Source: JBBRHQ01 sp963781345 (GTDB lineage Bacteria; Actinomycetota; Thermoleophilia; Solirubrobacterales; 70-9). Taken from it: DNA of 64,000 bases. The notes under the pieces were generated by a model. The model had not been told where the DNA came from. It saw only the letters and a program-made list of their open reading frames with translations, and ran no database searches. Shown piece by piece: positions 9,191 through 17,781 of this stretch. Each line of letters begins with the position of its first letter. The stretch's first letter is position 1. The stretch is taken from contig CAWAFQ010000014.1 of the NCBI GenBank assembly GCA_963781345.1, positions 682,001 to 746,000 of the forward strand. The letters are read 5' to 3'. A program made the translations under genes and the position numbers.

Positions 9191-9745
9191 CTAGGACTGG
9201 TTGAAGAAGCCCTTGTCGATCAGCCGCGCCTTTTCCTCGGCCGAGACCTCGACGTTGCGCGGCGTCAGCAGGAACATCTTCTCGGCGATCCGCTGCATGC
9301 CGCCGTCGAGCGCGTAGGTGAGCCCGGAGCAGAAGTCGATCATCCGCTTCGAGAGCTCGTGGTCGGTGGTCTGCAGGTTGAGGATCACCGGCACCGAGCG
9401 CTTGAACTGGTCGGCGACCTGCTGGGCGTCGTTGAAGTTGCGCGGGATGACGAGGTGGACCTGGACGTCGCCGCCGTTGTTGTCGACCGGGCGCAGCGTC
9501 CGGGTGCGGCTGGCGGCGATCGGCTCGTCGTCGGCGAAGATGTCGTCGATCTCGTCGCGGCGGGCCGGCGCGAGGTCGGCAGGCGTCGAACCGTGCGCCC
9601 GGTCGCGCTCGCGGCACGCCGTGTCGAAGACTTCCTCCGAGCCGGTCTCGGGCTCGAAGTCGTCCTCGTACTCGGGCCCGTAGTCGTGATCCTCGGCAAG
9701 TCCGAAGTAGACGAGTGCGCTATGCCATGTGTCTCGTAGGGCCAT
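9191..9745 (-). CDS. sepF: Cell division protein SepF
   Basis: FtsZ membrane anchor and Z-ring-bundling protein, essential in Actinobacteria that lack FtsA. 184 residues from ATG at MALRDTWHSALVYFGLAED: the N-terminal amphipathic/acidic segment (EDHDYGPEYEDDFEPE), a variable linker, and the SepF core HLVIPRNFNDAQQVADQFKRS, VILNLQTTDHELSKRMIDF, SGLTYALDG. The upstream yggS frame stays open into sepF with no stop codon, so a YggS-SepF read-through product is formally possible. Confidence 0.9.
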   Translation of the reverse strand: MALRDTWHSALVYFGLAEDHDYGPEYEDDFEPETGSEEVFDTACRERDRAHGSTPADLAPARRDEIDDIFADDEPIAASRTRTLRPVDNNGGDVQVHLVIPRNFNDAQQVADQFKRSVPVILNLQTTDHELSKRMIDFCSGLTYALDGGMQRIAEKMFLLTPRNVEVSAEEKARLIDKGFFNQS

Positions 9746-10455
9746 CGTAACGGCGTGGTTCGGCTCCTGGCGGCCGATTCCTTTACTGATTATGCCGCAG
9801 AACTTAGCGCCGATTTCACGACGTAGCAGGGCGGTGCCGAGGCGAATGATCGTCGCCCCCTCCTCGACCGCGACCCGCCAGTCCTGGGAGGTTCCCATCG
9901 AGAGCCGCTCCAAGCCGTGCGCGGCGGCGAGCTCGGCGAGGCGGGCGAAATGGGGCCGCGAGGCCTCTGGGTCCTCGCTGAACGGCGGCATCGTCATCAG
10001 GCCACCGACGCGGACCGGGCAGCGCTCGATGAACTCGGCGAGGGCATCCGGAGCCACCCCGCCCTTGCCCTGCCTCGCCGGCGACGTTGACCTCGATCAG
10101 GACCTCGGTGCTCTCGTCGCCGTGGCGGCCGAGCTGGGCCAGGACGGAGTCGGTGGCGACCGAGTGGATCAGCCGGCACACGCGGGAGGATCAGCTTCAC
10201 CTTGCGGCTCTGGATGTTGCCGATGAAGTCCCACTCGAAGACGTCGCCCCAGCGCTCGTGCTTGGCGCCGAGGTCCTGCTGGCGGTTCTCGCCGACGAGC
10301 TTGACCCCGGCCTCGGCCAGCGCTCCCATCTCCTCGAGCGGGACGTACTTGGTCGCCGCCAGCACCTCGACGCCCGGTCCGCACTCCGCGACCACCTCTG
10401 CGAGGTTGGCGGCGATCTTCTCCGGATCGAGGTCGTGGATCAGGGCCGGCGGCAC
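9746..10455 (-). CDS. yggS: YggS family PLP-binding protein (two frameshifts; no stop before sepF)
   Basis: PLP homeostasis protein of the PROSC/YggS family. GTG start at MPPALIHDLDPEKIAANL; PLP-lysine motif VLAATKYVP, GENRQQDLGAKHE, WDFIGNIQSRK, IHSVATDS, VLIEVNVAGEA, RVGGLMTMPPF, ERLSMGTSQDW and the phosphate-binding IIRLGTALL. Frame changes occur near 10180-10190 and near 10068-10070 (an extra G in GCAGGGCAAG would explain the second). After GTALL the frame runs on about 30 residues without stop into sepF, so the 3' end is not defined; I end it at the sepF ATG. It starts 4 bp after the pgeF stop. Confidence 0.8.
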
Positions 10456-10458
10456 GGC

Positions 10459-11205
10459 TCAGGCCCCCTCGGCCCAGACGAGGCCGGCCTGGCGGCCGGT
10501 TGTCCCGTTGTCGCGGCGGTGGGAGAAGAAGAGGTCCGGTTCGCAGTGAGTGCAGAGGCCGGCCGCGGAGACATCCTCGACGCCGGCCTGCGCCAAGCAG
10601 CCGCCTCGCCACCTCCGGCCAGATCGAGCATGCGGCCCTCGGCGATCCCCTCGCCGAGGGGCGCGAACGGCCGCCAGCACCTCCTCCCCCACCTCGTAGC
10701 AGCAGGGGCCGATTCCCGGGCCGATCGCAGCGTCGCGGGCCCCGATGGCCTCGGCGCCGTGGGCGACGATCCCGGCTGCGAGGCCGCGCCAGCCGCAGTG
10801 AAGGATCGCGCAGCCCCCCGGTCCCGATAGCGCCACCGGCAGGCAGTCGGCGACGAAGACGAGGCCCGCCAGGCCGGGTGCGCAAAGAACGTGCCCGTCG
10901 AACTCCGGGTTGGGGCTCCCCGGCTCGGCGAAGGGGCTCGGCCGCTGCGGCCCGGAGTGGGTCGCGACCGCGGCCTCGTGCACCTGGAGGCCGATCACGA
11001 CCCGGTCGGGCTCGAGACCGAGGGCGGCGCTGAGCCGGCGGCGGTTGGCGATCACGGCGTCGGTGTCGTCGTCGGTGAGCACGCCGAGGTTGAGGCTCTC
11101 GAAGGCCCCCGAGCTCGTCCCTCCGAGACGGGTGGAGAAGGCTGCCCTCGCCCCCCCGAGCTCGGCCTCGAGCCATCTGACGCCGTCTGCCTCACGCCAC
11201 TGCAT
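10459..11205 (-). CDS. pgeF: PgeF/YfiH laccase-domain protein (frameshifts near 3' end)
   Basis: Multicopper-oxidase-unrelated YfiH fold; in other bacteria a peptidoglycan-editing or purine nucleoside enzyme. Start chosen at MQWREADGVRWLEAEL. Zinc-site motifs: LQVHEAAVATH, FVADCLPVAL, ILHCGWRGLAAGIV; then IGPGIGPCCYEVGEEV and the C-terminal THCEPDLFFSHRRDNGTTGRQ. Between about 10590 and 10680 the reading changes frame at least twice (expected LGEGIAEGRMLDLA then LAQAGVEDVSAAG). It lies between cca and yggS, its usual partner. Confidence 0.83.
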   Translation of the reverse strand: MQWREADGVRWLEAELGGARAAFSTRLGGTSSGAFESLNLGVLTDDDTDAVIANRRRLSAALGLEPDRVVIGLQVHEAAVATHSGPQRPSPFAEPGSPNPEFDGHVLCAPGLAGLVFVADCLPVALSGPGGCAILHCGWRGLAAGIVAHGAEAIGARDAAIGPGIGPCCYEVGEEVLAAVRAPRRGDRRGPHARSGRRWRGGCLAQAGVEDVSAAGLCTHCEPDLFFSHRRDNGTTGRQAGLVWAEGA

Positions 11206-11249
11206 CCGATAACGAAAGCAGAAAGTGAACGGCGCAAAGCTCGGTGACC

Positions 11250-12378
11250 TCAATCCGCGGCGGCAGCTTCGAGCGCAGCGGCCAACTCCTGCTCGCGACC
11301 GTGCACCTCCCCGTCGAGCTTGCGGCGCAACGCCTCGCCGAGCCCGCGTCCTATCGCCGGCCCGCTCGGGACTCCGGTTGCGATCAGGTCGTCGCCTCCG
11401 ATCTCGAGTCTGACACGACGCCATCTGGCCGACGTAGTCGTCGAGCCACTCCGCTCCCATCGCCCGCGCAAGGGCGAGCTCGACCGGGTCGCGGCCGGCC
11501 GCGGCAAGGACCGCGAGCGAGGGACGCGTGGGCTCGGCGGCGGCCAGATCGGCCTCTTCGCCCGGCGGTCCGAGCGCCGCCGCAAGCACGGCAGGGGCGG
11601 GCTCCACGAACCCGCTCCAGGGAGGCGAGGCGAGCAAGTCCGCAACCACCGCGGCCAGCTCGGCGCCGCCCGGCCGTAGTACCACCAGCCCCCACTCGCC
11701 GAGCAGCTCGAAGGCGCGTGGCGCCGTCGTCTCGGCTGCGATCCGCTCGAGCTCCGCCCTGCGCCGGTCTTCGGAGACCGTGGAGAGGTCGGCTGAGGCC
11801 AGCAACTCGGCTGTCCCGGGTTCCAGCTCGAAACCGAAGCGGGCGGCGTAGCGCGCGGCGCGCAGGGCGCGGGTCGGGTCATCCGCGAAGGACCCACTGT
11901 GCAGGACCCGCAGCACCCCGGCCTCGAGATCGTCGCGCCCGCCGTGGGGATCGATCAGCTCGGCGCCGTCCGCGGGTGAGAGCGGGATCGCCATCGCGTT
12001 GATCGTGAAATCGCGCCGCGCCAGGTCCTCGGCGATCCCCTCGGCCGGTGAGACCTCGGGCAGGGCTCCGGGGTGCGGGTAGGTCTCGGTCCGGGCCCGG
12101 GCGATGTCGACCTCATGCGCGCCGAGGCGAGCCTTGGCGGTCGAGAACCGCCGGTGATGGGTGGTCTCGCTCCCCAGCCGAGCCGCGATCTCGGCGGGGT
12201 CGCCCTCGGTGACGAGATCGAGGTCGCCGCGCTCCCTGCCGAGCAGGAGGTCGCGGACCGCGCCGCCGACGAGATAGACCGGCGCGCCGCCCGCCGCGGC
12301 GACGATCTCCCCCGCCTCGGGGAACGTTGCCGCGATCGCGGCGCCGAGCTCGGCATTCGTTACCAGGGGCTTTGGCAT
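11250..12378 (-). CDS. cca: CCA tRNA nucleotidyltransferase / poly(A) polymerase family (one frameshift)
   Basis: Class II nucleotidyltransferase that adds or repairs the tRNA 3' CCA end. Head domain: VYLVGGAVRDLLLGRERGDLDLVTEG (catalytic aspartates DLDL), RRDFTINAMAIPL, DPTRALRAARYAARFGFELE; then helical neck. About 375 residues, lacking an HD domain. The last third (VRLEIGGDDLIATGVPSGPAIGRGLGE... to ALEAAAAD) is one frame away from the rest; a base is missing near 11412-11417. The shift makes the raw frame run on into pgeF, a false fusion. Divergent from the PQQ gene with only 33 bp between start codons. A-adding versus CCA-adding specificity cannot be decided. Confidence 0.85.
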
Positions 12379-12411
12379 GAAGTTGGTTCCGTACCATGAC
12401 CCGTTCCCCGG

Positions 12412-13922
12412 ATGGCCGACCCGCCGAAACCAGAGGGCCCGAACCCCAAGCCCGGATCCAAGGGCGAGGGGGCCCCGAAGAAGCCGGCCCCCGAGCGCGG
12501 TAGCGGCGCCACGGGCGGGAGCGGGTTGGGAGCGGCGCCACGGGCGGGAGCGGCGCCCGTTGGTGGCAGGACCGCCGCAAGCTCGCGGCCGCGATCGTCG
12601 GCTCCGTCGTGCTTGCGGCCGCGGTCGCCTTCGGGGCCTACGAGCTCTTCTTCAAGAGGCCAGCCGACATCAGCAACGGCGCCAACGTCCCGTTCAAGAA
12701 GGAGAAGCGTGACCCCGTCGTGAGGACGACCAACTGGCCGATGTTCGGCTTCGACCGCGCCCGCACGCGCTGGCTTCGCGCCGAGGATGTCAAGCCGCCG
12801 TTCAAGGAGATCTGGAAGTACGGAGGCAAGCCGCTGATCGAGTTTCCGCCGATCTTCGTCAAGTCGCGGGAGCTGTGCGTGAAGCGGACCAAGCTCGGCT
12901 GCGACGGGCGCCTCTTCTTCGTCGACAACAACGGCTTCGCCTACTCGCTCGACGCCGACACCGGAAGGATCATCTGGCAGCGGCGGATCGCCGCCCTCAA
13001 CGCCTCCTCTCCCGCATACTCGAAGGGCAGGCTCTTCATCGTCAACCTCGTTCCCGGTCAGATCCTCAGCCTCGACGCAGCGACCGGGAAGACGATCTGG
13101 AAGCACCCGCTCCCTGGCCGCTCGGAGTCCTCGCCGGTGGTCGTCGGCAATCGGGTCTACTTCGGCGACGAGGACGGCGTCCTGCGCTCGCTCTCGACCC
13201 GCAGCGGCAAGACGATCTGGGAGACCCCGCTGGCGGGGGCGATCAAGGCCGGCCCGGCCTATAGGGACGGGACCCTCTACGTCGGGGACTACGGCGGCGA
13301 GATGAGCGCGGTCAAGGCAAGCAACGGCAGTCTCAAATGGCAGGCCGGCTCTCAGGGCCTCAGCTTCAGCCGCACAGGCGAGTTCTACTCGACGCCCGCG
13401 GTCGCCTTTGGCCGCGTCTACAGCGGCAACAACGACGGCCGCGTCTACAGCTTCGACGCAAGCAACGGCGAACTGGCCTGGACCCAGTCGACCGGCGGCT
13501 ACGTCTACTCGGGCCCGACCGTCGCCGACGCCCCGGGTATGCCCCCGACCGTCTACATCGGCTCCTACGACGGGAACATCTACGCCCTCGACGCGAAGAC
13601 CGGGGCCGAGCGCTGGGTCCGCTCGCTCGGTGGCTCTGTGATCGGGTCGCTCAGCGTGGTCGGCCCCCTCGTCTACGTCGCGACCTTCGAGGGAACGACC
13701 ACCTACGGCTTCAAGCTGAGCAACGGTGAGAAGAAGTTCTCCTTCAAGACCGGCGCTTACATGCCGGTGATCTCCGACGGCAGGCGCATATACCTGACCG
13801 GCTACTCGAGCATCTTCGCCCTGCAGCCGGTGAAGAAGAAGCCGAAACCGACGAAGGGCGCTAAGGGCGCCGGCTCAGGTGGATCCTCGGGCTCCGGACC
13901 GGATAGCGGCCAGACGCCGTGA
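12412..13922 (+). CDS. PQQ-like beta-propeller protein with N-terminal membrane anchor (frameshifted by 29-bp duplication)
   Basis: N-terminus MADPPKPEGPNPKPGSKGE is Pro/Gly/Lys-rich and cytoplasmic; a transmembrane helix (LAAAIVGSVVLAAAVAFGAYEL) follows, then an extracytoplasmic propeller of repeated PQQ/WD-like blades (FFVDNNGFAYSLDADTGRIIWQ, LFIVNLVPGQILSLDAATGKTIW, VYFGDEDGVLRSLS..., VYIGSYDGNIYALDAKTGAERW). It resembles BamB-like propellers; ligand unknown. The first frame is broken between 12502 and 12560, where a 23-bp sequence is duplicated with a 29-bp period; deleting one 29-bp copy restores a continuous frame (ERGSGATGGSGARWWQDRRK). The tail is Lys/Gly/Ser-rich. The gene overlaps the next by 44 bp. 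Confidence 0.75.
12502..12558 (+). repeat. 29-bp tandem duplication in the PQQ gene
   Basis: A 23-bp sequence beginning AGCGGCGCCACGGGCGGGAG occurs at 12502 and again at 12531 (period 29), with a third partial start at 12549. The period is not a multiple of three and accounts for the frame break of the surrounding gene. Confidence 0.85.
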
Positions 13923-14799
13923 GGCCCTGCGACGCCGGGGGCGGCGCCGCAGGTTGGTGGCGGTCGCGGGGCTTGCCGTCGCGGCGGCGCTGCTCGCGCT
14001 TGTCGCCCTCTCGGGAGGCGGGGACGGAGACGGGGGCGCGGGCCCCGGCCCGGCGGCGTCCCCTCGCGCCGGGGGGGAGCCCACCGCCTCGGGGTCGAAG
14101 CCGGTCGTCAACGGAACCCCGCAGCCGAACTGGACCCCCCACACCGGCCCGGTCCCGATCCTCGAGTACCACGTCCTCGGAGAGGCCCCCGCCGACGCTC
14201 CCTACCCCGAGCTATACGTCACCCGCCCCGACTTCCGCCGCCAGATGGACTGGCTCGATCGCAACGGTTACGAGGCCGTCACCCTCGACCAGGTCCAGCG
14301 CGCCTGGTACCGGAAGGGGAGGCTGCCGCCGAAGCCGGTCGTGATCTCCTTTGACGACGGCTACCGGCCGCAGTTCACGTTCGCCCTTCCCGAGCTTCGC
14401 CGGCACGGCTGGGCTGGTGTCCTCAACCTGAAGGCGAAGGGGTCCGACCTCTACACGAGCAATGTCGAGGCGATGATCGCCGCCGGCTGGGAGCTGGCCT
14501 CGCACACGATCAACCACCTCGATCTGACCACCCTCGACGCTGCCACACTCGAGCGTGAGCTGGAGGGCTCGCGAGCGATTCTGCGGCGCGACTACGGCGT
14601 CGGCGTCAACAACTTCTGCTATCCGGCGGGCCGCTACGACGCAACCGTGATCGCGGCAGTGAAGGCGGCCGGCTACACCGGTGCCATGACCGAGATACCG
14701 GGTGACGCCTCCCGCAACCATCCCTACGAGCTCGACCGCTTTGAGATCCTCGGCTCGAGCGGGGTCGAGGGCCTCGCCACCGACCTCGCGTCGGGCTAG
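13879..14799 (+). CDS. Polysaccharide deacetylase (carbohydrate esterase 4), membrane-anchored
   Basis: NodB-fold metal-dependent deacetylase acting on cell-surface polysaccharide or peptidoglycan. 306 residues from a GTG inside the PQQ gene. An Arg-rich N-terminus is followed by a transmembrane anchor (LVAVAGLAVAAALLALVAL) and a Gly/Pro linker. CE4 motifs: LEYHVLG, motif 1 SFDDGYRPQ (metal-binding Asp), motif 2 SHTINHLDL (the two His of H-xxx-H), motif 3 YPAGRYD. The 44-bp overlap with the PQQ gene suggests co-translation and a joint envelope role. Substrate unknown. Confidence 0.88.
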   Translation: MDPRAPDRIAARRREALRRRGRRRRLVAVAGLAVAAALLALVALSGGGDGDGGAGPGPAASPRAGGEPTASGSKPVVNGTPQPNWTPHTGPVPILEYHVLGEAPADAPYPELYVTRPDFRRQMDWLDRNGYEAVTLDQVQRAWYRKGRLPPKPVVISFDDGYRPQFTFALPELRRHGWAGVLNLKAKGSDLYTSNVEAMIAAGWELASHTINHLDLTTLDAATLERELEGSRAILRRDYGVGVNNFCYPAGRYDATVIAAVKAAGYTGAMTEIPGDASRNHPYELDRFEILGSSGVEGLATDLASG

Positions 14800-14862
14800 G
14801 GTCCCGCCGTCGAGTGGACGATCGGCCTCGTTATACAGAGGGAATCGTCCACTCGACCGGGC
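14800..14862. terminator. Bidirectional terminator between convergent deacetylase and hisF genes
   Basis: A perfect 14-bp inverted repeat, GTCGAGTGGACGAT (14809-14822) and ATCGTCCACTCGAC (14844-14857), with a 21-nt loop, lies in the 63-bp gap between two converging genes. Confidence 0.7.
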
Positions 14863-15822
14863 TCAGAGCCGCACCGGAATTCCGTCTGCGGCCATCTGCT
14901 CCTTGGCCTCGCGGATCGTGAAGGTGCCGTAGTGGAAGATCGAGGCGCAGAGCACGGCGTCGGCGCCACCCTCGGTCACCGCCTCGCTCAGATGTCGCAG
15001 CTCCCCCGCCCCGCCGGAGGCGATCACCGGGATCGGCACCGCTGCGGCGACGGCGCGCGTCAGCTCAGTGTCGTAGCCGTCGCTGGTGCCGTCGCGGTCC
15101 ATGCTCGTCAACAGCACCTCGCCGGCGCCGCGCTCGGCCGCCTCCCGCGCCCAGGCGACGGCGTCGCGGCCCTCGAAGCGCTCGCGGCCGCCGTGGGTGT
15201 AGACGTCGAAACAAGAGCCCGCCGCCTCCTCCGCTTCGCGTCCGGGGGCGGCGGGGTCGCGGGCGCCTCCCGCTTCGCGTCCGGGGGCGGCGGGGTCGCG
15301 GGCGCCTCCCGCTTCGCGTCCGGGGGCGGCGGGGTCGCGGGCGCCTCCCGCTTCGCGTCCGGGGGCGGCGGGGTCGCGGGCGCCTCCCGCTTCGCGTCCG
15401 GGGGCGGCGGGGTCGCGGGTACTTCGCTTCGCGTCTATGGCCACGACCACGCACTGGGCGCCGAAATGGTCGGCGAGCTCGTCCAGCAGCTGGGGGCGCT
15501 CGAGGGCGGCGGAGTTGACCGAGATCTTGTCGGCGCCGGCGTCGAGAACGGCCTGAGCGTCTGAGACCGACCTGATTCCGCCGCCGATCGTGAACGGGAT
15601 GAAGACGTTGTCGGCGGTGCGCCGGGCCAGCTCGACGATCGTCTCGCGGCGCTCGTGCGATGCGGTGATATCAAGGAAGACGAGCTCGTCGGCGCCCTCG
15701 GCGTCGTAGCGCTCGGCAAGCTCGACCGGGTCGCCGGCGTCACGAAGGCCGACGAAGTTGGTGCCCTTGACGACGCGACCGGCGTCGACGTCGAGGCAGG
15801 GGATGACGCGCTTCAGCACCAC
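14863..15822 (-). CDS. hisF: Imidazole glycerol phosphate synthase, cyclase subunit, with repeat insertion
   Basis: TIM-barrel cyclase that with HisH makes IGP and AICAR from PRFAR. Both catalytic aspartates are present: Asp11 (CLDVDAGR) and Asp130 (VVVAIDAKR). Normal landmarks also include TIGGGIRS, NSAAL, YTHGG, LLTSMDRDGTSDGYD, VIASGGAG. The protein is 319 residues instead of about 255: some 68 residues are inserted just after AIDAKR, made of five copies of DPAAPGREA(GGAR), encoded by a 39-bp tandem repeat. The site is the variable loop after barrel strand 5, so folding may tolerate it. Last gene of the his operon, 10 bp after hisA. Confidence 0.93.
   Translation of the reverse strand: MVLKRVIPCLDVDAGRVVKGTNFVGLRDAGDPVELAERYDAEGADELVFLDITASHERRETIVELARRTADNVFIPFTIGGGIRSVSDAQAVLDAGADKISVNSAALERPQLLDELADHFGAQCVVVAIDAKRSTRDPAAPGREAGGARDPAAPGREAGGARDPAAPGREAGGARDPAAPGREAGGARDPAAPGREAEEAAGSCFDVYTHGGRERFEGRDAVAWAREAAERGAGEVLLTSMDRDGTSDGYDTELTRAVAAAVPIPVIASGGAGELRHLSEAVTEGGADAVLCASIFHYGTFTIREAKEQMAADGIPVRL
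15232..15435 (-). repeat. 39-bp tandem repeat array inside hisF (five copies)
   Basis: Units of 39 bp start at 15232, 15271, 15310, 15349 and 15388 (plus-strand sequence beginning CGCTTCGCGTCCGGGGGCGG); a truncated unit start follows at 15425. Units 1-4 are essentially identical, so the expansion is recent. 39 is a multiple of three and the hisF frame is kept. A related array lies at 22937-23092. Confidence 0.95.
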
Positions 15823-15832
15823 GGGCTGGAGG

Positions 15833-16561
15833 CTACGCGGTGGTGAGCGCGTTCTCGGCCTCGGCGACCGTGAAGCGCCCCTCGTAGAGGGCCCGGCCGA
15901 CGATCACCCCGCTCACATTCGCCGGAGCGGCGGCGGCGAGGTCCCGGAGATCGGCGAGATCGCCGATCCCGCCCGAGTAGAGGACCTCGGCGTCGGTGGC
16001 GTCAGCGACGCGGGCAAGCTCGGCGAGGCCGGGGCCCTCCATCGTCCCGTCGACCTCTATCGGGGTGAAGAGAAAACGGGCGACCCCGCGGGCGCTGAGC
16101 GCGGTAACGGCCTCGGCGGCGTCGGTCTCGCTGGTCTCGGTCCAGCCCGCCAGCGACACCTTGCCGTCACGGGCGTCGACCGAGACGACGACGCGCTCGC
16201 CGTGGCGCTTGAGCAGGGCGTCGAGGAAATCCCGGTCGCGCAGCGCCGCGGTGCCGATGACGACGCGCTCTGCTCCGGCCCGCAGCACGTCCTCGACCGC
16301 ACCGGCGTCGCGCAGCCCTCCTCCGACCTGGACCGGACAGCCCGCCGCCTTCACGATCCGCCGCACCGTCCCAAGGTTGCGGGGCTTTCCCGACCTCGCT
16401 CCATCGAGATCGACGACGTGCAGGCGGCGGGCGCCGCCGCCAGCCCAGCGGGCCGCGGCCTCGGCGGGGTCGGCGTCATAGACGGTCTCGCGCGCGTAAT
16501 CGCCCTGGGTCAGGCGGACAGCGCTTCCCTCACGGATGTCGATTGCCGGGTAGAGGATCAC
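15833..16561 (-). CDS. hisA: ProFAR isomerase (HisA)
   Basis: TIM-barrel isomerase of histidine synthesis, converting 5'-ProFAR to PRFAR. 242 residues from a GTG overlapping the hisH stop (GTGA). Catalytic aspartates in YPAIDIREG and in FTPIEVDGTMEGPG; phosphate-binding QVGGGLRD and YSGGIGDL. No second substrate-specific features for TrpF dual function (PriA, as in many Actinobacteria without trpF) can be judged by eye, so PriA remains possible. Confidence 0.92.
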   Translation of the reverse strand: MILYPAIDIREGSAVRLTQGDYARETVYDADPAEAAARWAGGGARRLHVVDLDGARSGKPRNLGTVRRIVKAAGCPVQVGGGLRDAGAVEDVLRAGAERVVIGTAALRDRDFLDALLKRHGERVVVSVDARDGKVSLAGWTETSETDAAEAVTALSARGVARFLFTPIEVDGTMEGPGLAELARVADATDAEVLYSGGIGDLADLRDLAAAAPANVSGVIVGRALYEGRFTVAEAENALTTA

Positions 16562-17188
16562 GCCGTCGCCGCGGCGGGTGCGCAGATGCCGGCGAAGTTG
16601 GAGAGCAGCGCCAGGCCGGCGGAGCCGGACTTCTCGGGATGGAACTGGACGCCGAAGATGTTGCCGCGCTCGACGGCGCAGGCGAAGTGCTCGCCGTGGG
16701 CGGCGGTCCCGATCACGTCGTCGGGCCTCGGCCTGACCGCATAGGAGTGGACGAAATAGAAGGGTGTCCCGGGTTCGATCCCGGTCGCGAGCGGCGAGCG
16801 GCGCTCCCACTCGACCGGAGACCAGCCGATGTGGGGAACCTTGAGGTCGCCGGCCTCCAGCACGGTCACCTCGCCCTCGAGCAGGCCAAGCCCGGGCGGA
16901 TCCACCAAGCTCGGTCGAGGAGCCGAAGAGAAGCTGCAGGCCGAGGCAGATCCCGAGTACGGGAACGCCCGCCCCGGCGCGCTCGGCGATCAGCTCGCCG
17001 AGCCCGCTCGGCCCGATTCGCTCCATCGCCTTCGGAAAGGCCCCCACGCCCGGAAGGATGATCCCGTCCGCGCGCCTCGCGGCATCAGGGTCGCCGGTCA
17101 CCTCGGCCTCGACGCCGACGTGCTCGAGCGCCTTTGCGACCGAACGAAGGTTGCCCATCCCGTAGTTGAGGACGGCGACCCGCGTCAC
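16558..17188 (-). CDS. hisH: Imidazole glycerol phosphate synthase, glutaminase subunit (one frameshift)
   Basis: Class I glutamine amidotransferase that supplies ammonia to HisF. GTG start overlapping the hisB stop. N-terminal VAVLNYGMGNLRSVAKAL, LPGVGAFPKAM, nucleophile Cys in GICLGLQLLFGSS; then C-terminal VPHIGWSPVEW, YFVHSYAV and the His-Glu pair in VQFHPEKSG. The two parts are in different frames; deleting one C from CCCGGGC near 16896-16900 gives GGSAGLGLLEGEV and a complete protein. Probably a sequence error. Confidence 0.88.
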
Positions 17189-17781
17189 CCGCTCAGGGTT
17201 CCCTTCGTAGACGGCACTCCGCTCTCGCCGGGATCGATCGAGACGGCCTCGCGCAGGGCCCTGGCGAAGGCCTTGAAGCAGGCCTCGATCATGTGGTGGG
17301 CGTTGCTGCCGTTGCGGACGCTGATGTGAAGCGTCAGCTTGGCCGAGGCGGCGAAGGCGCGGAAGAACTCCTCCGAGAGGTCGGTGTCGAATCCCGCGAT
17401 CGTGGTCACGGGGATCTCGCCCTCGAAAACGCAGAGCGGGCGACCCGAGATGTCGATCGCGCACTCGGCCAGCGACTCGTCCATCGGGATCAGCGCCGAG
17501 CCGTAGCGGCGGATCCCCGAGCGGTCGGCGAGAGCGATGTCCACCGCCTGCCCGAGGACGATTCCGACATCCTCGACGGTGTGGTGAGCGCCGGTCTCGA
17601 GGTCGCCGCTGGCCTCGACCTCGAGGCCGAGACGGCCGTGGCGCGCAACCAGCTCGAGCATGTGGTCGAGGAAGCCGACGCCGGTGGAGATCACTCCTCC
17701 CCCGCCTCCGGCGTCGAGATCTACCGAGAGCCGGATCTCGGTCTCCTTCGTCTTTCTCGACTGTTGGGCCGTTCGCGTCAT
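17185..17781 (-). CDS. hisB: Imidazoleglycerol-phosphate dehydratase
   Basis: Mn-dependent dehydration of IGP to imidazole acetol phosphate. 198 residues; monofunctional form without the phosphatase domain. Metal-binding motifs GFLDHMLELVARHG and GAHHTVEDVGI, the later pair NAHHMIEACFKAFARAL, and DLSEEFFRAF. ATG overlaps the hisD stop (ATGA). hisC, which normally sits next to hisB, is not in the window. Confidence 0.95.
   Translation of the reverse strand: MTRTAQQSRKTKETEIRLSVDLDAGGGGGVISTGVGFLDHMLELVARHGRLGLEVEASGDLETGAHHTVEDVGIVLGQAVDIALADRSGIRRYGSALIPMDESLAECAIDISGRPLCVFEGEIPVTTIAGFDTDLSEEFFRAFAASAKLTLHISVRNGSNAHHMIEACFKAFARALREAVSIDPGESGVPSTKGTLSG

Noticed and set aside
10459..12378. A single long frame joining CCA nucleotidyltransferase with the PgeF laccase domain
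   Set aside because: The joint arises from a one-base shift near 11412; the proper Cca ending exists in another frame with a stop at 11250, and pgeF has its own ATG.
15232..15435. CRISPR-like regular repeats
   Set aside because: The 39-bp units are contiguous with no spacers, lie inside a coding frame and have no cas genes nearby; the same applies to 22937-23092 and 58339-58401.
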